A stretch of 64,000 nt of DNA from Burkholderia pyrrocinia (GTDB lineage: Bacteria; Pseudomonadota; Gammaproteobacteria; Burkholderiales; Burkholderiaceae): the NCBI RefSeq assembly GCF_001028665.1, contig NZ_CP011504.1, positions 248,001-312,000 of the forward strand, written 5' to 3'. The stretch's first letter is position 1. Each line of letters opens with the position of its first letter. Below the pieces are notes generated by a model that worked only from the letters and a program-made list of their open reading frames with translations, was not told the origin of the DNA and did not search any database. A program made the position numbers and the translations under genes. Below are positions 53,085-61,478 of this stretch, in pieces.

Positions 53085-54668
53085 CTACCCGCGCCCGTGC
53101 TGCGCGGACACTTCCTGCAGGTCGAGATCGCGTTCGAGCATGTGCAGCATCTCGTCGTGGATGCGGCCTGAACGATGCAGGCGCAACAGTTCCGCGCGCC
53201 CGGCCTTGATCGCGGCCAGCACCACGTCGTAGTGCGCGGTGCGCACTTCCGCCGGATACGCGGGCTCGTTCTTCGCCCGCTCGGTCATTTCCGCGCGATA
53301 CGTGTATTGCTCGAGCAGGCGCGGATGGATGACCACGCCGTTCTCGTCGCGCACGAGCGGCTGGATCGCCGCGAGCTGCGCGGCCTCGACGTACGCCCAC
53401 GTCTGCGGCTCGGTCAGGTGATGCGCGGCGCGCGCTTCGCGTTGCGGCAAACGCAGCAGCCGGATCAGTGGCCCGATCGTCGTGCCCTGCAGCAACACGG
53501 TGACGAGGATCACCGCGAACGACGCGACCAGGATCACGTCGCGGCCGGGCATCGCCTCGGGCAGCGACAGCGCGATCGCCAGCGTGACGACACCGCGCAT
53601 CCCGGCCCAGCTCATGATCGTCGCGGCCTTCCAGTCGGGCGCGTCGCCGCGCCGCGCGATCCCGCGCACCGGCCACTTCAGCGCCTCGACCGCGTAGATC
53701 CACACGAAGCGCGACACGATCACCGCCGACAGCACTGCGAGCACCGGCGGCACCATCGTGGCGAGCACCTGTTCGAAGCCGCCGAGCCGGTGCATCGCGC
53801 CGCGCAGCGACAGCCCGATCAGCACGAACACCATCGCTTCGAGCAGGAACACGATGACCTGCCAGAACGCGGTGCCGCGCGTGCGCACGGCCGCCGAGAA
53901 CACCTCGTGCTGATGCCAGCCGATGATCATGCCGGCCGTGACGGTCGCGATCACGCCCGACACCTCGACCATTTCGCCCGCGATATACGCGATCCAGCCG
54001 GCAATCACCGCGACGGTGATCACGAGATAGTCATCGTCGAGCAGCTTCAGGAACCACACGACGAGCCTGCCGACCACGAAGCCGACCACCACGCCGCCGA
54101 GCCCGAGCTCCGCGAAGCGCACGACCGCATGCTCGAGGCTGAACGCGCCGGTGAGCGCGGCCGCGACCGCGAAGCGGAACAGCACGAGGCCGGCCGCGTC
54201 GTTCAGCAGGCTCTCGCCTTCGAGCAGCACCATCAGCCGGCGCGGCAGCGCGACGCGTTCGAGCACGGCCTTCGCGGCAACCGCGTCGGGCGGCGACACG
54301 ATCGCGCCGAGCGCGAAGCATGCGGCCCACGGCAGCGCCGGCACGACCCAGTGCACGGCGAAGCCGACCGCGAACGTCGTGAACACGACCGCGCCGATCG
54401 CGAGCAGCAGGATGCCGCCGACGTTGCGCTTGAACTCCTCCCACACCGAAAAATACGCACCGTCCATCAGCAGCGGCGGCAGGAATACCAGCAGCACCAG
54501 TTCGGGATCGAGGTTGATCGGTGGCAAGCCGGGGATGAACGCGATGCCGATGCCGCCGATCAGCAGCGCGGCCGCGGGCGGCAGCCGCAGCCGCTTGGCG
54601 ATGCATTCGAGCGCGACGATCGCCAGGAATGACAACAAAACCAGCTTGAATGCCGAGACGGGAGACAT
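53085..54668 (-). CDS. CPA1-family Na+/H+ antiporter (NhaP/YjcE-like)
   Basis: 527-residue inner-membrane cation:proton antiporter with 12 or so helices in the first 400 residues and a cytoplasmic tail of about 110. Core motifs: LEGESLLNDAAGLVLFRFAV (the ND pair of the CPA1 ion site), SWAGMRGVVTLAIALSLPEA and VIVSRFVWIYAVEALKWPVR. The tail (HLTEPQTWAYVEAAQLAAIQ onward) resembles regulatory tails of bacterial CPA1 proteins. It exports sodium or potassium for protons and so supports pH and salt homeostasis. Confidence 0.9.
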   Translation of the reverse strand: MSPVSAFKLVLLSFLAIVALECIAKRLRLPPAAALLIGGIGIAFIPGLPPINLDPELVLLVFLPPLLMDGAYFSVWEEFKRNVGGILLLAIGAVVFTTFAVGFAVHWVVPALPWAACFALGAIVSPPDAVAAKAVLERVALPRRLMVLLEGESLLNDAAGLVLFRFAVAAALTGAFSLEHAVVRFAELGLGGVVVGFVVGRLVVWFLKLLDDDYLVITVAVIAGWIAYIAGEMVEVSGVIATVTAGMIIGWHQHEVFSAAVRTRGTAFWQVIVFLLEAMVFVLIGLSLRGAMHRLGGFEQVLATMVPPVLAVLSAVIVSRFVWIYAVEALKWPVRGIARRGDAPDWKAATIMSWAGMRGVVTLAIALSLPEAMPGRDVILVASFAVILVTVLLQGTTIGPLIRLLRLPQREARAAHHLTEPQTWAYVEAAQLAAIQPLVRDENGVVIHPRLLEQYTYRAEMTERAKNEPAYPAEVRTAHYDVVLAAIKAGRAELLRLHRSGRIHDEMLHMLERDLDLQEVSAQHGRG

Positions 54669-54897
54669 GAATCGACCTCGTGAAGAATGAATTCGCGCGT
54701 TCCGGCGTCGTACCCCGGTCGGCAGTTTGGCGCGATTACATCACGATGCGATGCCCGCAGTCGAGCGCGTTCGGGAGGCCCGCCACGCGGTACGGGCCCG
54801 TTGCGGGCCGGTGTGTGCGCCGCGATGGAAAACGGCACGCGGGCCGGCACGATCGCCCGCCCGCGTGCCGTCGCGGCACCGCGCTGCCCGCCCCGCG

Positions 54898-56331
54898 TTA
54901 CCGGCGCCGCACGACCATCAGCCGCGGCTCGGTCATGTCCTCGATCGCGTAGCGGATCCCTTCGCGGCCGAGGCCCGAGTCCTTCACGCCGCCGTACGGC
55001 ATGTTGTCGACGCGGAACGACGGCACGTCGTTGATCACGACACCGCCGACCTCCAGCTCGTCCCACGCGCGCTGCGCATGCGTGAGCGAATCGGTGAACA
55101 CGCCGGCCTGCAGCCCGAAGTCGCTGTCGTTCACGCGCGCGAGCGCGTCGTCGAACCGGTCGAATTTCTCGAGGATCGCGACGGGGCCGAACGCCTCCTT
55201 CCGGTACAGGTCCTGCTCATGCCCGACGTTTTCCAGCAGCGTCGCCTCGAACATCGCACCGTCGACCTTGCCGCCCGCGACGATCTTCGCGCCCGCCGCG
55301 ACGGCCGCATCCATCCACCCCGACAGCCGGCTCGATTCGGACTCGGAGATCATCGGGCCGACGAACGTCGACGGATCCTTCGGATCGCCCATCTTCAGCG
55401 AACGCGTCTTCGCGATCAGCTTCTCGCGCAGCGCGTCGTACAGATCGGCATGCACGAGGATCCGCTGCACGCCGATGCAGCTCTGACCCGACTGGTAGTA
55501 CGCGCCGAACGCAAGACGCTCGACCACGTAGTCGAGCCGGTCGTGCTGATCCGCATCGACGATCGCGGCAGCGTTGCCGCCGAGTTCCAGCACGACTTTT
55601 TTCTTGCCGGCCTTCTCCTTCAGCGCCCAGCCGACGGCCGGCGAGCCCGTGAACGACAGCAGCTTGAAACGCTCGTCGGTCGTGAAGAGATCGGCGCCGT
55701 CGCGATGCGCGGGCAGCACCGAGAACGCGCCCTTCGGCAGGTCGGTTTCCGCGAGCACCTCGCCGATGATCAGCGCGCCGATCGGCGTGCGGCTCGCGGG
55801 CTTCAGCACGAACGGACAGCCGGCCGCGAGCGCGGGCGCGACCTTGTGCGCGGCGAGGTTCAGCGGGAAGTTGAACGGCGAGATGAACGAGCACGGGCCG
55901 ACCGGCACGCGCTTCGTGTAGCCCGTATAGCCCTGCGCACGCGCGGAGATCTCGAGGTTGATGATCTCGCCGTCGATGCGCACCGATTCCTCGGATGCCA
56001 CGCGGAACGTGTCGATCAGCCGCGTCACTTCGCCCTTCGAATCGTTGATCGGCTTGCCGGCCTCGATGCACAGCGCTTCGGCCAGCTCGTCGAAGCGCTC
56101 GCGAAAGCGCGCGACGCAATGGTCGAGCACGGCCTGCCGCTTGAAGGCCGGCAGCTCGCGCATCGGCTTCGCGGCGTCGACCGCCGCGCCGATCGCCGCA
56201 TCGATCGCCTTCGCGTCGGCCAGCGCGACGCGCGTCGCGACCTTGCCGCTGAACTTGTCCGTCACTTCCAGATCGGTGTTCGCGTAGACGGCCTCGTTGG
56301 CGAGGTAGTACGGATAGGTTTCCTTCAACAT
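54898..56331 (-). CDS. NAD(P)-dependent aldehyde dehydrogenase
   Basis: 477-residue ALDH. Motifs: FISPFNFPLNLAAHKVAPAL and GCPFVLKPASRTPIGALII (cofactor site), FTGSPAVGWALKEKAG, catalytic Glu in VVLELGGNAAAIV, catalytic Cys in YYQSGQSCIGVQRILV and KEAFGPVAILEKF. It is closest in look to lactaldehyde/phosphonoacetaldehyde-type ALDHs (subunit about 475 aa). The ATG at 56331 has AGGAAGGAG upstream. It follows the acetolactate synthase-like gene by 29 bases, implying that the two act on linked substrates; which aldehyde is not known. Confidence 0.9.
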   Translation of the reverse strand: MLKETYPYYLANEAVYANTDLEVTDKFSGKVATRVALADAKAIDAAIGAAVDAAKPMRELPAFKRQAVLDHCVARFRERFDELAEALCIEAGKPINDSKGEVTRLIDTFRVASEESVRIDGEIINLEISARAQGYTGYTKRVPVGPCSFISPFNFPLNLAAHKVAPALAAGCPFVLKPASRTPIGALIIGEVLAETDLPKGAFSVLPAHRDGADLFTTDERFKLLSFTGSPAVGWALKEKAGKKKVVLELGGNAAAIVDADQHDRLDYVVERLAFGAYYQSGQSCIGVQRILVHADLYDALREKLIAKTRSLKMGDPKDPSTFVGPMISESESSRLSGWMDAAVAAGAKIVAGGKVDGAMFEATLLENVGHEQDLYRKEAFGPVAILEKFDRFDDALARVNDSDFGLQAGVFTDSLTHAQRAWDELEVGGVVINDVPSFRVDNMPYGGVKDSGLGREGIRYAIEDMTEPRLMVVRRR

Positions 56332-56360
56332 GGAACGACTCCTTCCTGTGAACGGTGAAT

Positions 56361-58001
56361 TCAGAGTTGCGCCGACAGCCGCTTGATCTCGCGGTTCAGC
56401 ACGCGCTCGTTGTCCGAATAGTCGATCGGCACGTCGATCACGTGCACGCCCGGCGACGAGAAGCACTCGCGCAGCAGCGGCTCGAGATCGTCGGCCGATT
56501 CGACGCGATGCCCGTGCGCGCCGTAGCTTTGCGCATACGACACGAAATCGGGGTTCTGCAGCGTCATCGCGAAATCGGGGAAATTCATGTTCTCCTGCTT
56601 CCAGCGGATCATCCCGAATGCATCGTCGCGCAGGATCATCACGACGATGTCGAGCTTCAGCCGCACGGCCGTTTCGAGCTCCTGCGAATTCATCATGAAG
56701 CCGCCGTCGCCGCACACGGCGATCACCTTGCGCTGCGGATGCACGATCTTCGTCGCGATCGCCGACGGCAGGCCCGCGCCCATCGATGCGAGCGCGTTGT
56801 CGAGCAACAGCGAGTTCGGCTCGTGCGCGCGCCAGTAGCGTGCGAACCAGATCTTGTACATCCCGTTGTCGAGACAGACGATCCCGTCGGCCGGCAGTGC
56901 GTTGTACAGGTCGTTGACGATGCGCACCGGGTATATCGGGAAGCGCGGGTCGTGCTGGCCCTTCTCCAGGTGCGCGTCGAAATGCTCCTTGATCATCGCG
57001 AAGCGCGCGAAATCCCAGTGCGGCTGCGGCGCGATCGCTTCCGTCATCTGCCACACCGCGTTCGCGATGTCGCCGACCACCTCGATCTGCGGGAAATAGA
57101 CGGGGTCGACCTGCGCACCGAGGAAGTTCACGTGGATCACGGTCTTGTCGTCCGCGCGCATGAAGAACGGCGGCTTCTCGATCACGTCGTGGCCGACGTT
57201 GATGATGCAGTCCGCATGCTCGATCGCGCGGTGCACGAAGTCGCCGTCGGACAGCGTCGCATTGCCGAGCCACAGCGGGTGCGTCTCGTCGATCACACCC
57301 TTGCCCATCTGCGTCGTGAAGAACGGGATGCCCGTCTTGTCGACGAATTCGACGAGGATCTTGCGGGTCGTCTTGCGGTTGCCGCCCGCGCCGATCATCA
57401 GCAGCGGATGGCGCGCGGCCTGGATCGCGTCGACCGCGTGCGCGACCGCCTTCTCCTCGGCGATCGGCCTCCGGCTGTAGCTGCGCGGGATCGGCTTGCC
57501 GTCGCCTTCCTCGTGCGCGATGTCTTCCGGCAATTCGAGGTGCGCGGCGCCCGGGCGCTCTTCCTCCGCGCGGCGGAACGCCTCGCGCACGGCCGACGGG
57601 ATGTTGCCGATCGACACGATCTGCCGCGTGAACTTCGTGAGCGGCTGCATCATGTCGACCACGTCGACGATCTGGAAGTGGCCCTGCTTGCTGGACTTGA
57701 TCGGCTTCTGCCCGGTGATCATCAGCATCGGCATCCCGCCGAGCTGCGCATACGCGGCGGCCGTCACGAAGTTCGTCGCGCCGGGCCCGAGCGTCGCGAG
57801 ACACACGCCGGTGCGGCCCGTCAGGCGGCCGTAGGTGGCGGCCATGAAGCCGGCCGCCTGCTCGTGCCGGGTCAGCACGAGCTTGATCTTCGATCGCCGC
57901 AGCGATTCGAGCAGATCGAGGTTTTCCTCGCCGGGAATGCCGAACACGTACTCGACACCTTCGGCTTCCAGCGCCTTCACGAACAGATCCGATGCTTTCA
58001 T
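56361..58001 (-). CDS. AlsS-like acetolactate synthase (ThDP-dependent)
   Basis: 546-residue thiamine diphosphate enzyme. The active-site Glu is in VLTRHEQAAGFMAATYGRLT; the ThDP motif is CGDGGFMMNSQELETAVRLK ending in LRDDAFGM, where the last Asn of biosynthetic IlvB is replaced by Asp, as in catabolic AlsS. No IlvN-like small subunit gene is nearby, and no acetolactate decarboxylase. It is likely to condense two pyruvates, but another 2-oxo acid or acceptor is possible given its ALDH partner. The ATG at 58001 (MKASDLFVKALEAEG) is chosen over an upstream GTG-type extension to 58043. Confidence 0.85.
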   Translation of the reverse strand: MKASDLFVKALEAEGVEYVFGIPGEENLDLLESLRRSKIKLVLTRHEQAAGFMAATYGRLTGRTGVCLATLGPGATNFVTAAAYAQLGGMPMLMITGQKPIKSSKQGHFQIVDVVDMMQPLTKFTRQIVSIGNIPSAVREAFRRAEEERPGAAHLELPEDIAHEEGDGKPIPRSYSRRPIAEEKAVAHAVDAIQAARHPLLMIGAGGNRKTTRKILVEFVDKTGIPFFTTQMGKGVIDETHPLWLGNATLSDGDFVHRAIEHADCIINVGHDVIEKPPFFMRADDKTVIHVNFLGAQVDPVYFPQIEVVGDIANAVWQMTEAIAPQPHWDFARFAMIKEHFDAHLEKGQHDPRFPIYPVRIVNDLYNALPADGIVCLDNGMYKIWFARYWRAHEPNSLLLDNALASMGAGLPSAIATKIVHPQRKVIAVCGDGGFMMNSQELETAVRLKLDIVVMILRDDAFGMIRWKQENMNFPDFAMTLQNPDFVSYAQSYGAHGHRVESADDLEPLLRECFSSPGVHVIDVPIDYSDNERVLNREIKRLSAQL

Positions 58002-58351
58002 GGGGGACTCTCGGTTGATGCCGCCTGCCCGGCCTACGGACACGCGGCGTACATGACGCGCGCCGGCCTACGGCACGCGGACGCTTTACCTACTGGACAC
58101 TGACCACGGCACTTCCCGCCGCGCAATGAGCGATGCGCGGCGGCGCCTCCGGATACCGGAGGACGAACGGACCCGCCCGTGCGCGACGGGCGCGCACGGG
58201 CGGCAAAGACGTGATTGATTGTAGACGGATTCGGAAAATTTCGACTTCGGCCGAATGGCCATTTGGCGCGCAAACGAAGCAGGCTGCCCTAATGTAGCGA
58301 CTACGGAATAGCCCGATATACCTGTGAACCATGGTTGACATACTGCAATCA
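58002..58351. promoter_or_regulatory. Divergent region between the acetolactate synthase and higBA-1
   Basis: 350 bases. Two hairpins stand in the acetolactate synthase leader (minus strand): CCTCCG..CGGAGG at about 58147-58163 and a 12-base stem CCGCCCGTGCGC / GCGCACGGGCGG (58173-58203). They may be a leader structure or a terminator-like stop. The AT-rich part 58205-58345 should hold the promoters of both transcripts. Confidence 0.4.
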
Positions 58352-58669
58352 ATGCCCTACAGTGCGCCTACGTTCAGCATCCGGACCACCGACGTCTTCG
58401 ACGCATGGTTTGCCGGCCTGCAGGATCGCGTCGCGAAGCGCCGCATCCAGGCACGCATCGACCGCCTGTCGATGGGCAATCCGGGCGACTGGAAATCCGC
58501 CGGCTCGCCAGTCGTCGAAATGCGTATCGACCATGGCCCCGGTTATCGCGTCTACTACGTCCGGCGCGGAACGATCTGGGTCATCCTGCTCTGCGGCGGC
58601 GATAAATCGACGCAACAGGCCGACATACGCGCCGCGCACGCGATGCTTGCGCATCTCGACATGGAGTGA
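58352..58669 (+). CDS. HigB/RelE-family toxin (first TA pair)
   Basis: 105-residue RelE/ParE-superfamily toxin of the addiction module killer type (TIGR02683-like): FDAWFAGLQDRVAKRRIQAR, RIDRLSMGNPGDWK, GPGYRVYYVRRG and VILLCGGDKSTQQADI are all typical. Such toxins cleave mRNA at the ribosome. The ATG at 58352 matches the family length; an in-frame ATG at 58331 would add seven residues, and neither has a good ribosome binding site. Its antitoxin gene follows after 3 bases. Confidence 0.87.
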   Translation: MPYSAPTFSIRTTDVFDAWFAGLQDRVAKRRIQARIDRLSMGNPGDWKSAGSPVVEMRIDHGPGYRVYYVRRGTIWVILLCGGDKSTQQADIRAAHAMLAHLDME

Positions 58670-58672
58670 TCG

Positions 58673-58972
58673 ATGGACAAGATCAGCACCCGGCCGTGGG
58701 ATTCGGCCGACCATCTGAAAACCGAAGACGACATGGCCGACTACTTCGAGGCCTGCCTGCAAGAGGCCGGCGACGATCCGGCCTTCATCGCGCACGCGCT
58801 CGGCGTGATCGCACGCGCCCGCGGCATGTCGCAGGTCGCGCGCGATGCGGGCCTGTCGCGCGAAGGGCTGTACAAGGCGCTGTCGCACGACGGCAACCCG
58901 AGCTTCGGCACGATCCTGAAGGTCATCAAGGCGCTCGGCCTGCAACTGCACGGCTCGAAAGCGCACGCGTGA
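58673..58972 (+). CDS. HigA-like antitoxin (first TA pair)
   Basis: 99-residue antitoxin with a C-terminal helix-turn-helix: FIAHALGVIARARGMSQVAR, DAGLSREGLYKALS, NPSFGTILKVIKALGLQL, the pattern of the TIGR02684 antidote family paired with this toxin type. It should neutralise the toxin and repress the operon. GGAGTGATCG lies before the ATG. The frame ends in HA just before the DUF445 3' remnant, as does the antitoxin of the second pair. Confidence 0.87.
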   Translation: MDKISTRPWDSADHLKTEDDMADYFEACLQEAGDDPAFIAHALGVIARARGMSQVARDAGLSREGLYKALSHDGNPSFGTILKVIKALGLQLHGSKAHA

Positions 58973-59020
58973 TGCGTGGGCGCGCGCCACCGCGCCGTCT
59001 GCGCGATGGCCGCGGCCGCA

Positions 59021-59112
59021 TCAATGCAGCCACCCGGCCGCCCAGCGCGGCACCAGCGACACCAGATACAACCCGAGCCCGATCAGCCCGCCGACCAGCG
59101 TACCGTTGATGC
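59021..59112 (-). pseudogene. Detached 3' end of a DUF445 gene (repeat copy A)
   Basis: 92 bases on the minus strand encode the last residues of the DUF445 protein (INGTLVGGLIGLGLYLVSLV, then PRWAAGWLH and stop). It matches 59981-60072, the true 3' end of the downstream gene, at 88 of 92 bases, exactly 960 bases away. The four differences are all silent in this frame (GGC/GGT, CTG/TTG, TTG/CTG, CAC/CAT). No start codon or rest of the gene is present. It forms one edge of the segment that carries the second higBA pair. Confidence 0.85.
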
Positions 59113-59322
59113 AATGGATCGTCCGAATGGCATAGCGGACCCGTAAAGGCAACGCGCGCCCCTATACTCGTCGGGACGACAGAAACCGGCCGGCATGCAT
59201 TGGCGATACCTGTCATCACGCGTTGACCTCACCCATTCCCAATCATTTAGGTTTCCTATTTGTCGTTTCACGCGGCGGCGCTTCGACGTACGCATCGTTG
59301 AAACCATTTCGCCCTTATTGAC

Positions 59323-59343
59323 GTATTACGCCAAACGTAATAC
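59323..59343 (+). promoter_or_regulatory. Palindromic operator of the second higBA pair
   Basis: GTATTACG (59323-59330) and CGTAATAC (59336-59343) form a perfect 8-base inverted repeat with a CCAAA spacer, ending just before the toxin start. Promoter-overlapping palindromes of this kind bind HigA-type antitoxins, so autorepression is likely. TTGAAA at 59298 is a possible -35 element. Confidence 0.7.
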
Positions 59344-59353
59344 CATGCCCGTA

Positions 59354-59632
59354 ATGATCAGATCGTTCCGATGCAAGGATACCCAGTTGCTGTTTGCTGG
59401 AGAATCGCCCAAGCGCTTCCGCACGATCGAAACCGTTGCCACCCGGAAACTGCAAATGGTCGCCGCTGCGAAAGAACTGCGCGATTTGCGGGCGCCTCCC
59501 GGCAACCGGCTCGAGGCGTTGCAAGGCGATCGGGGAGGCCAGCACAGCATCCGCATCAACGAGCAATGGCGGATCTGTTTCGAATGGAGCGACGATGGCC
59601 CCACCCAGGTCGAGATCGTCGACTATCACTGA
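59354..59632 (+). CDS. higB: HigB-family toxin (second TA pair)
   Basis: 92-residue HigB toxin (RelE fold, ribosome-dependent mRNA nuclease). MIRSFRCKDTQLLFAGE is the family N-terminus; LRAPPGNRLEALQGDRGGQH, SIRINEQWRICFEW and the C-terminal VEIVDYH contain the usual catalytic Arg, Trp and terminal YH. The ATG at 59354 matches homologues; an ATG at 59345 would add three residues. The gene follows its palindromic operator and precedes higA by 12 bases. It is flanked by the two DUF445 3' copies. Confidence 0.9.
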   Translation: MIRSFRCKDTQLLFAGESPKRFRTIETVATRKLQMVAAAKELRDLRAPPGNRLEALQGDRGGQHSIRINEQWRICFEWSDDGPTQVEIVDYH

Positions 59633-59644
59633 CTGGAGCCTCGC

Positions 59645-59947
59645 ATGCTCAAGAATGGAATGCGCCCGATTCATCCGGGCGAGGTCCTGCGGGAAGAGTT
59701 CCTCGTTCCGCTGGAAATGAGCGTCAACGCACTGGCGCTCGCGTTGAACGTGCCGGCGACACGCTTGCACGAAATCGTCAAGGAACGGCGCGGCATCACG
59801 GCCGATACGGCTTACCGGCTTGCGCGCTACTTCGATACGTCGCCGGAATTCTGGTTGAACCTGCAAGCCGCTTACGATCTCAAGACACTGCCGACGCGCA
59901 GCGAGATCGACCGCAAGGTCGAACCGCGCGAGCGCACGCACGCGTAG
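59645..59947 (+). CDS. higA: HigA-family antitoxin (second TA pair)
   Basis: 100-residue XRE-type antitoxin: NGMRPIHPGEVLREEFLVPL, MSVNALALALNVPATRLHEI, VKERRGITADTAYRLARYFD, TSPEFWLNLQAAYDL match the TIGR02607 HigA family. It should bind HigB and repress the operon at the 59323-59343 palindrome. The reading frame ends HA-stop 33 bases before the DUF445 stop codon, convergent with that gene. Confidence 0.92.
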   Translation: MLKNGMRPIHPGEVLREEFLVPLEMSVNALALALNVPATRLHEIVKERRGITADTAYRLARYFDTSPEFWLNLQAAYDLKTLPTRSEIDRKVEPRERTHA

Positions 59948-59980
59948 GCACCGCGGCCGCCGTTCGCCGGCATGGCCGCG

Positions 59981-60072
59981 TCAGTGCAACCACCCGGCCG
60001 CCCAGCGCGGCACCAGCGACACCAGATACAGCCCGAGCCCGATCAGCCCGCCGACCAGCGTGCCGTTGATGC
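59981..60072 (-). repeat. Direct repeat copy B: 3' end of the intact DUF445 gene
   Basis: This is the functional C-terminal coding segment of the DUF445 gene and the second member of the 92-base direct repeat (copy A at 59021-59112, 4 mismatches, all synonymous). Similarity stops sharply at 60073 on the gene side; on the other side it fades into the short spacer behind the antitoxin gene. The unit length is 960 bases. Confidence 0.85.
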
Positions 60073-61267
60073 GGATGTACTGCAGATCCTTGCCGATGTT
60101 CAGCTCGATCTGCCGCGACATCTCGCGCGCATCCCAGTTGCGCACCGTGTCGCGGATGTGGCGCATCAGGAAATCGGCGAAATCCGGCGCCATCTCGTGC
60201 ACGGCCTTCTCGATATGCTCGTTCAGCGACGCGCGCAGCGCCGGGCTCTCGGCGAGCCGCGCGCCGAGCCAGCCGCCGAGCGTCGCGGCCTGCCGGTGCA
60301 GCACCGAATCGGGGCGCGCGAGATCGGCCTTCAGCCACGCGCGCAACTGGTCCCACAAGTCGCGCGCGTATTCGTTGAACGCATCGCCGTCGCGAATGTA
60401 GCGCTTGATCTCCTCGCCCTTTTCGATGAACACGGGATCGTGCTTCAGCCGGACGGTCAGCCGCACGACCGTCCGGTCGAAGCGCTGCCGCAGCTCGTGC
60501 TCGGGATCCGCCGCCACGTCTTCCAGCACGCGGCTCACCGCGCTCGCGAGCATCCGCGCGCCGTTCTCGCCGAACCACTGCGTCGGCATGATCTTCTCGA
60601 TTTTCGGATACTGCGTCTTCAGCCATTCGACGATGAATCCCGCGATCACCTCGCGGTTCTCCTCCTTGTCGAGCACGTCGACCACCTGTTCGATCGCATC
60701 GTCGAGCAACGCCTGGTGGCGGCCGTCCTTCGTCAGCGTGTCGAGGATCGCGCCGGCCGATTGCGACAGGTCGACCCGGTCGATCACCGCGCGGAACGCG
60801 TCGTGGACGAACGACTGGATCCGCGCGTCGTCGGTCATGTCGAGCGCGAAGCTCATCAGCTTCGTCACGTAGACGCCCAGCGCGTCGGTGTTCGCCGGCT
60901 CGCCGAGCCATGCGCCGAGTTTCTGCGCGGGATCGTGCTGGCGGATCTGTGCGGCGAGCGCATCGGGGCCGAGAAACTTCTCGCGCACGAACACCGCGAG
61001 GTTGTCGGCGATCTTGTCCTTGTTCTTCGGGATGATCTCGGTATGGCGCGACACGAACGGAATCGGCACGCGACGGAACAGCGCGACGACCGCGAACCAG
61101 TCGGCGAGCGCACCAACCATCGCGGCCTCGGCCACGGCCTTGACGCCGTCGACCCACGGGCCGCGCGGCAGCAGGATCGTCGTGACGAACACCGCGACTG
61201 CGGCCAGCAGCAGCCACAGCGCGCGGCGCTTGCTTCGTTTCAGTTCGAGGGCTTTGTCAGGCGTCAT
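59981..61267 (-). CDS. DUF445 family membrane protein
   Basis: 428-residue DUF445 protein, function unknown. One helix near the N-terminus (ALWLLLAAVAVFVTTILLP) and one at the C-terminus (GTLVGGLIGLGLYLVSLVP) flank a long helical middle region with EAAMVGALADWFAVVALFRR, RHTEIIPKNKDKIADNLAVF and a coiled-coil-like EKIMPTQWFGENGARML segment. The last 30 residues lie in the repeat duplicated beyond the higBA-2 module. The ATG at 61267 (MTPDKALELKRSKRR) is preferred; an upstream start at 61324 would add 19 residues. Confidence 0.87.
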   Translation of the reverse strand: MTPDKALELKRSKRRALWLLLAAVAVFVTTILLPRGPWVDGVKAVAEAAMVGALADWFAVVALFRRVPIPFVSRHTEIIPKNKDKIADNLAVFVREKFLGPDALAAQIRQHDPAQKLGAWLGEPANTDALGVYVTKLMSFALDMTDDARIQSFVHDAFRAVIDRVDLSQSAGAILDTLTKDGRHQALLDDAIEQVVDVLDKEENREVIAGFIVEWLKTQYPKIEKIMPTQWFGENGARMLASAVSRVLEDVAADPEHELRQRFDRTVVRLTVRLKHDPVFIEKGEEIKRYIRDGDAFNEYARDLWDQLRAWLKADLARPDSVLHRQAATLGGWLGARLAESPALRASLNEHIEKAVHEMAPDFADFLMRHIRDTVRNWDAREMSRQIELNIGKDLQYIRINGTLVGGLIGLGLYLVSLVPRWAAGWLH

Positions 61268-61478
61268 GGAGGACGGGCGGATCGGCGATGTCGCTAATAT
61301 CCCCGATTTCGCCCCGGCCGACAAACGCGCGGCATGATGCGCGACGGGCCCGCGCGATCGCCGCCGCGCATCAGGTCACCCTCCGCTCGCGCAACCGTCC
61401 GGTAAGCGCGCGGCCGGCGACGTCATCGCCGACGCAATCCGTCCGCCGCGCCGGCCATGCTCGCCGCGCCTGCCGCCG

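Noticed and set aside
58334..58362. A TTGACA box with a 17-base spacer and TACAGT, resembling a sigma-70 promoter for higBA-1
   Set aside because: Transcription would start after the toxin's ATG at 58352, and there is no later in-frame start that keeps the family N-terminus.
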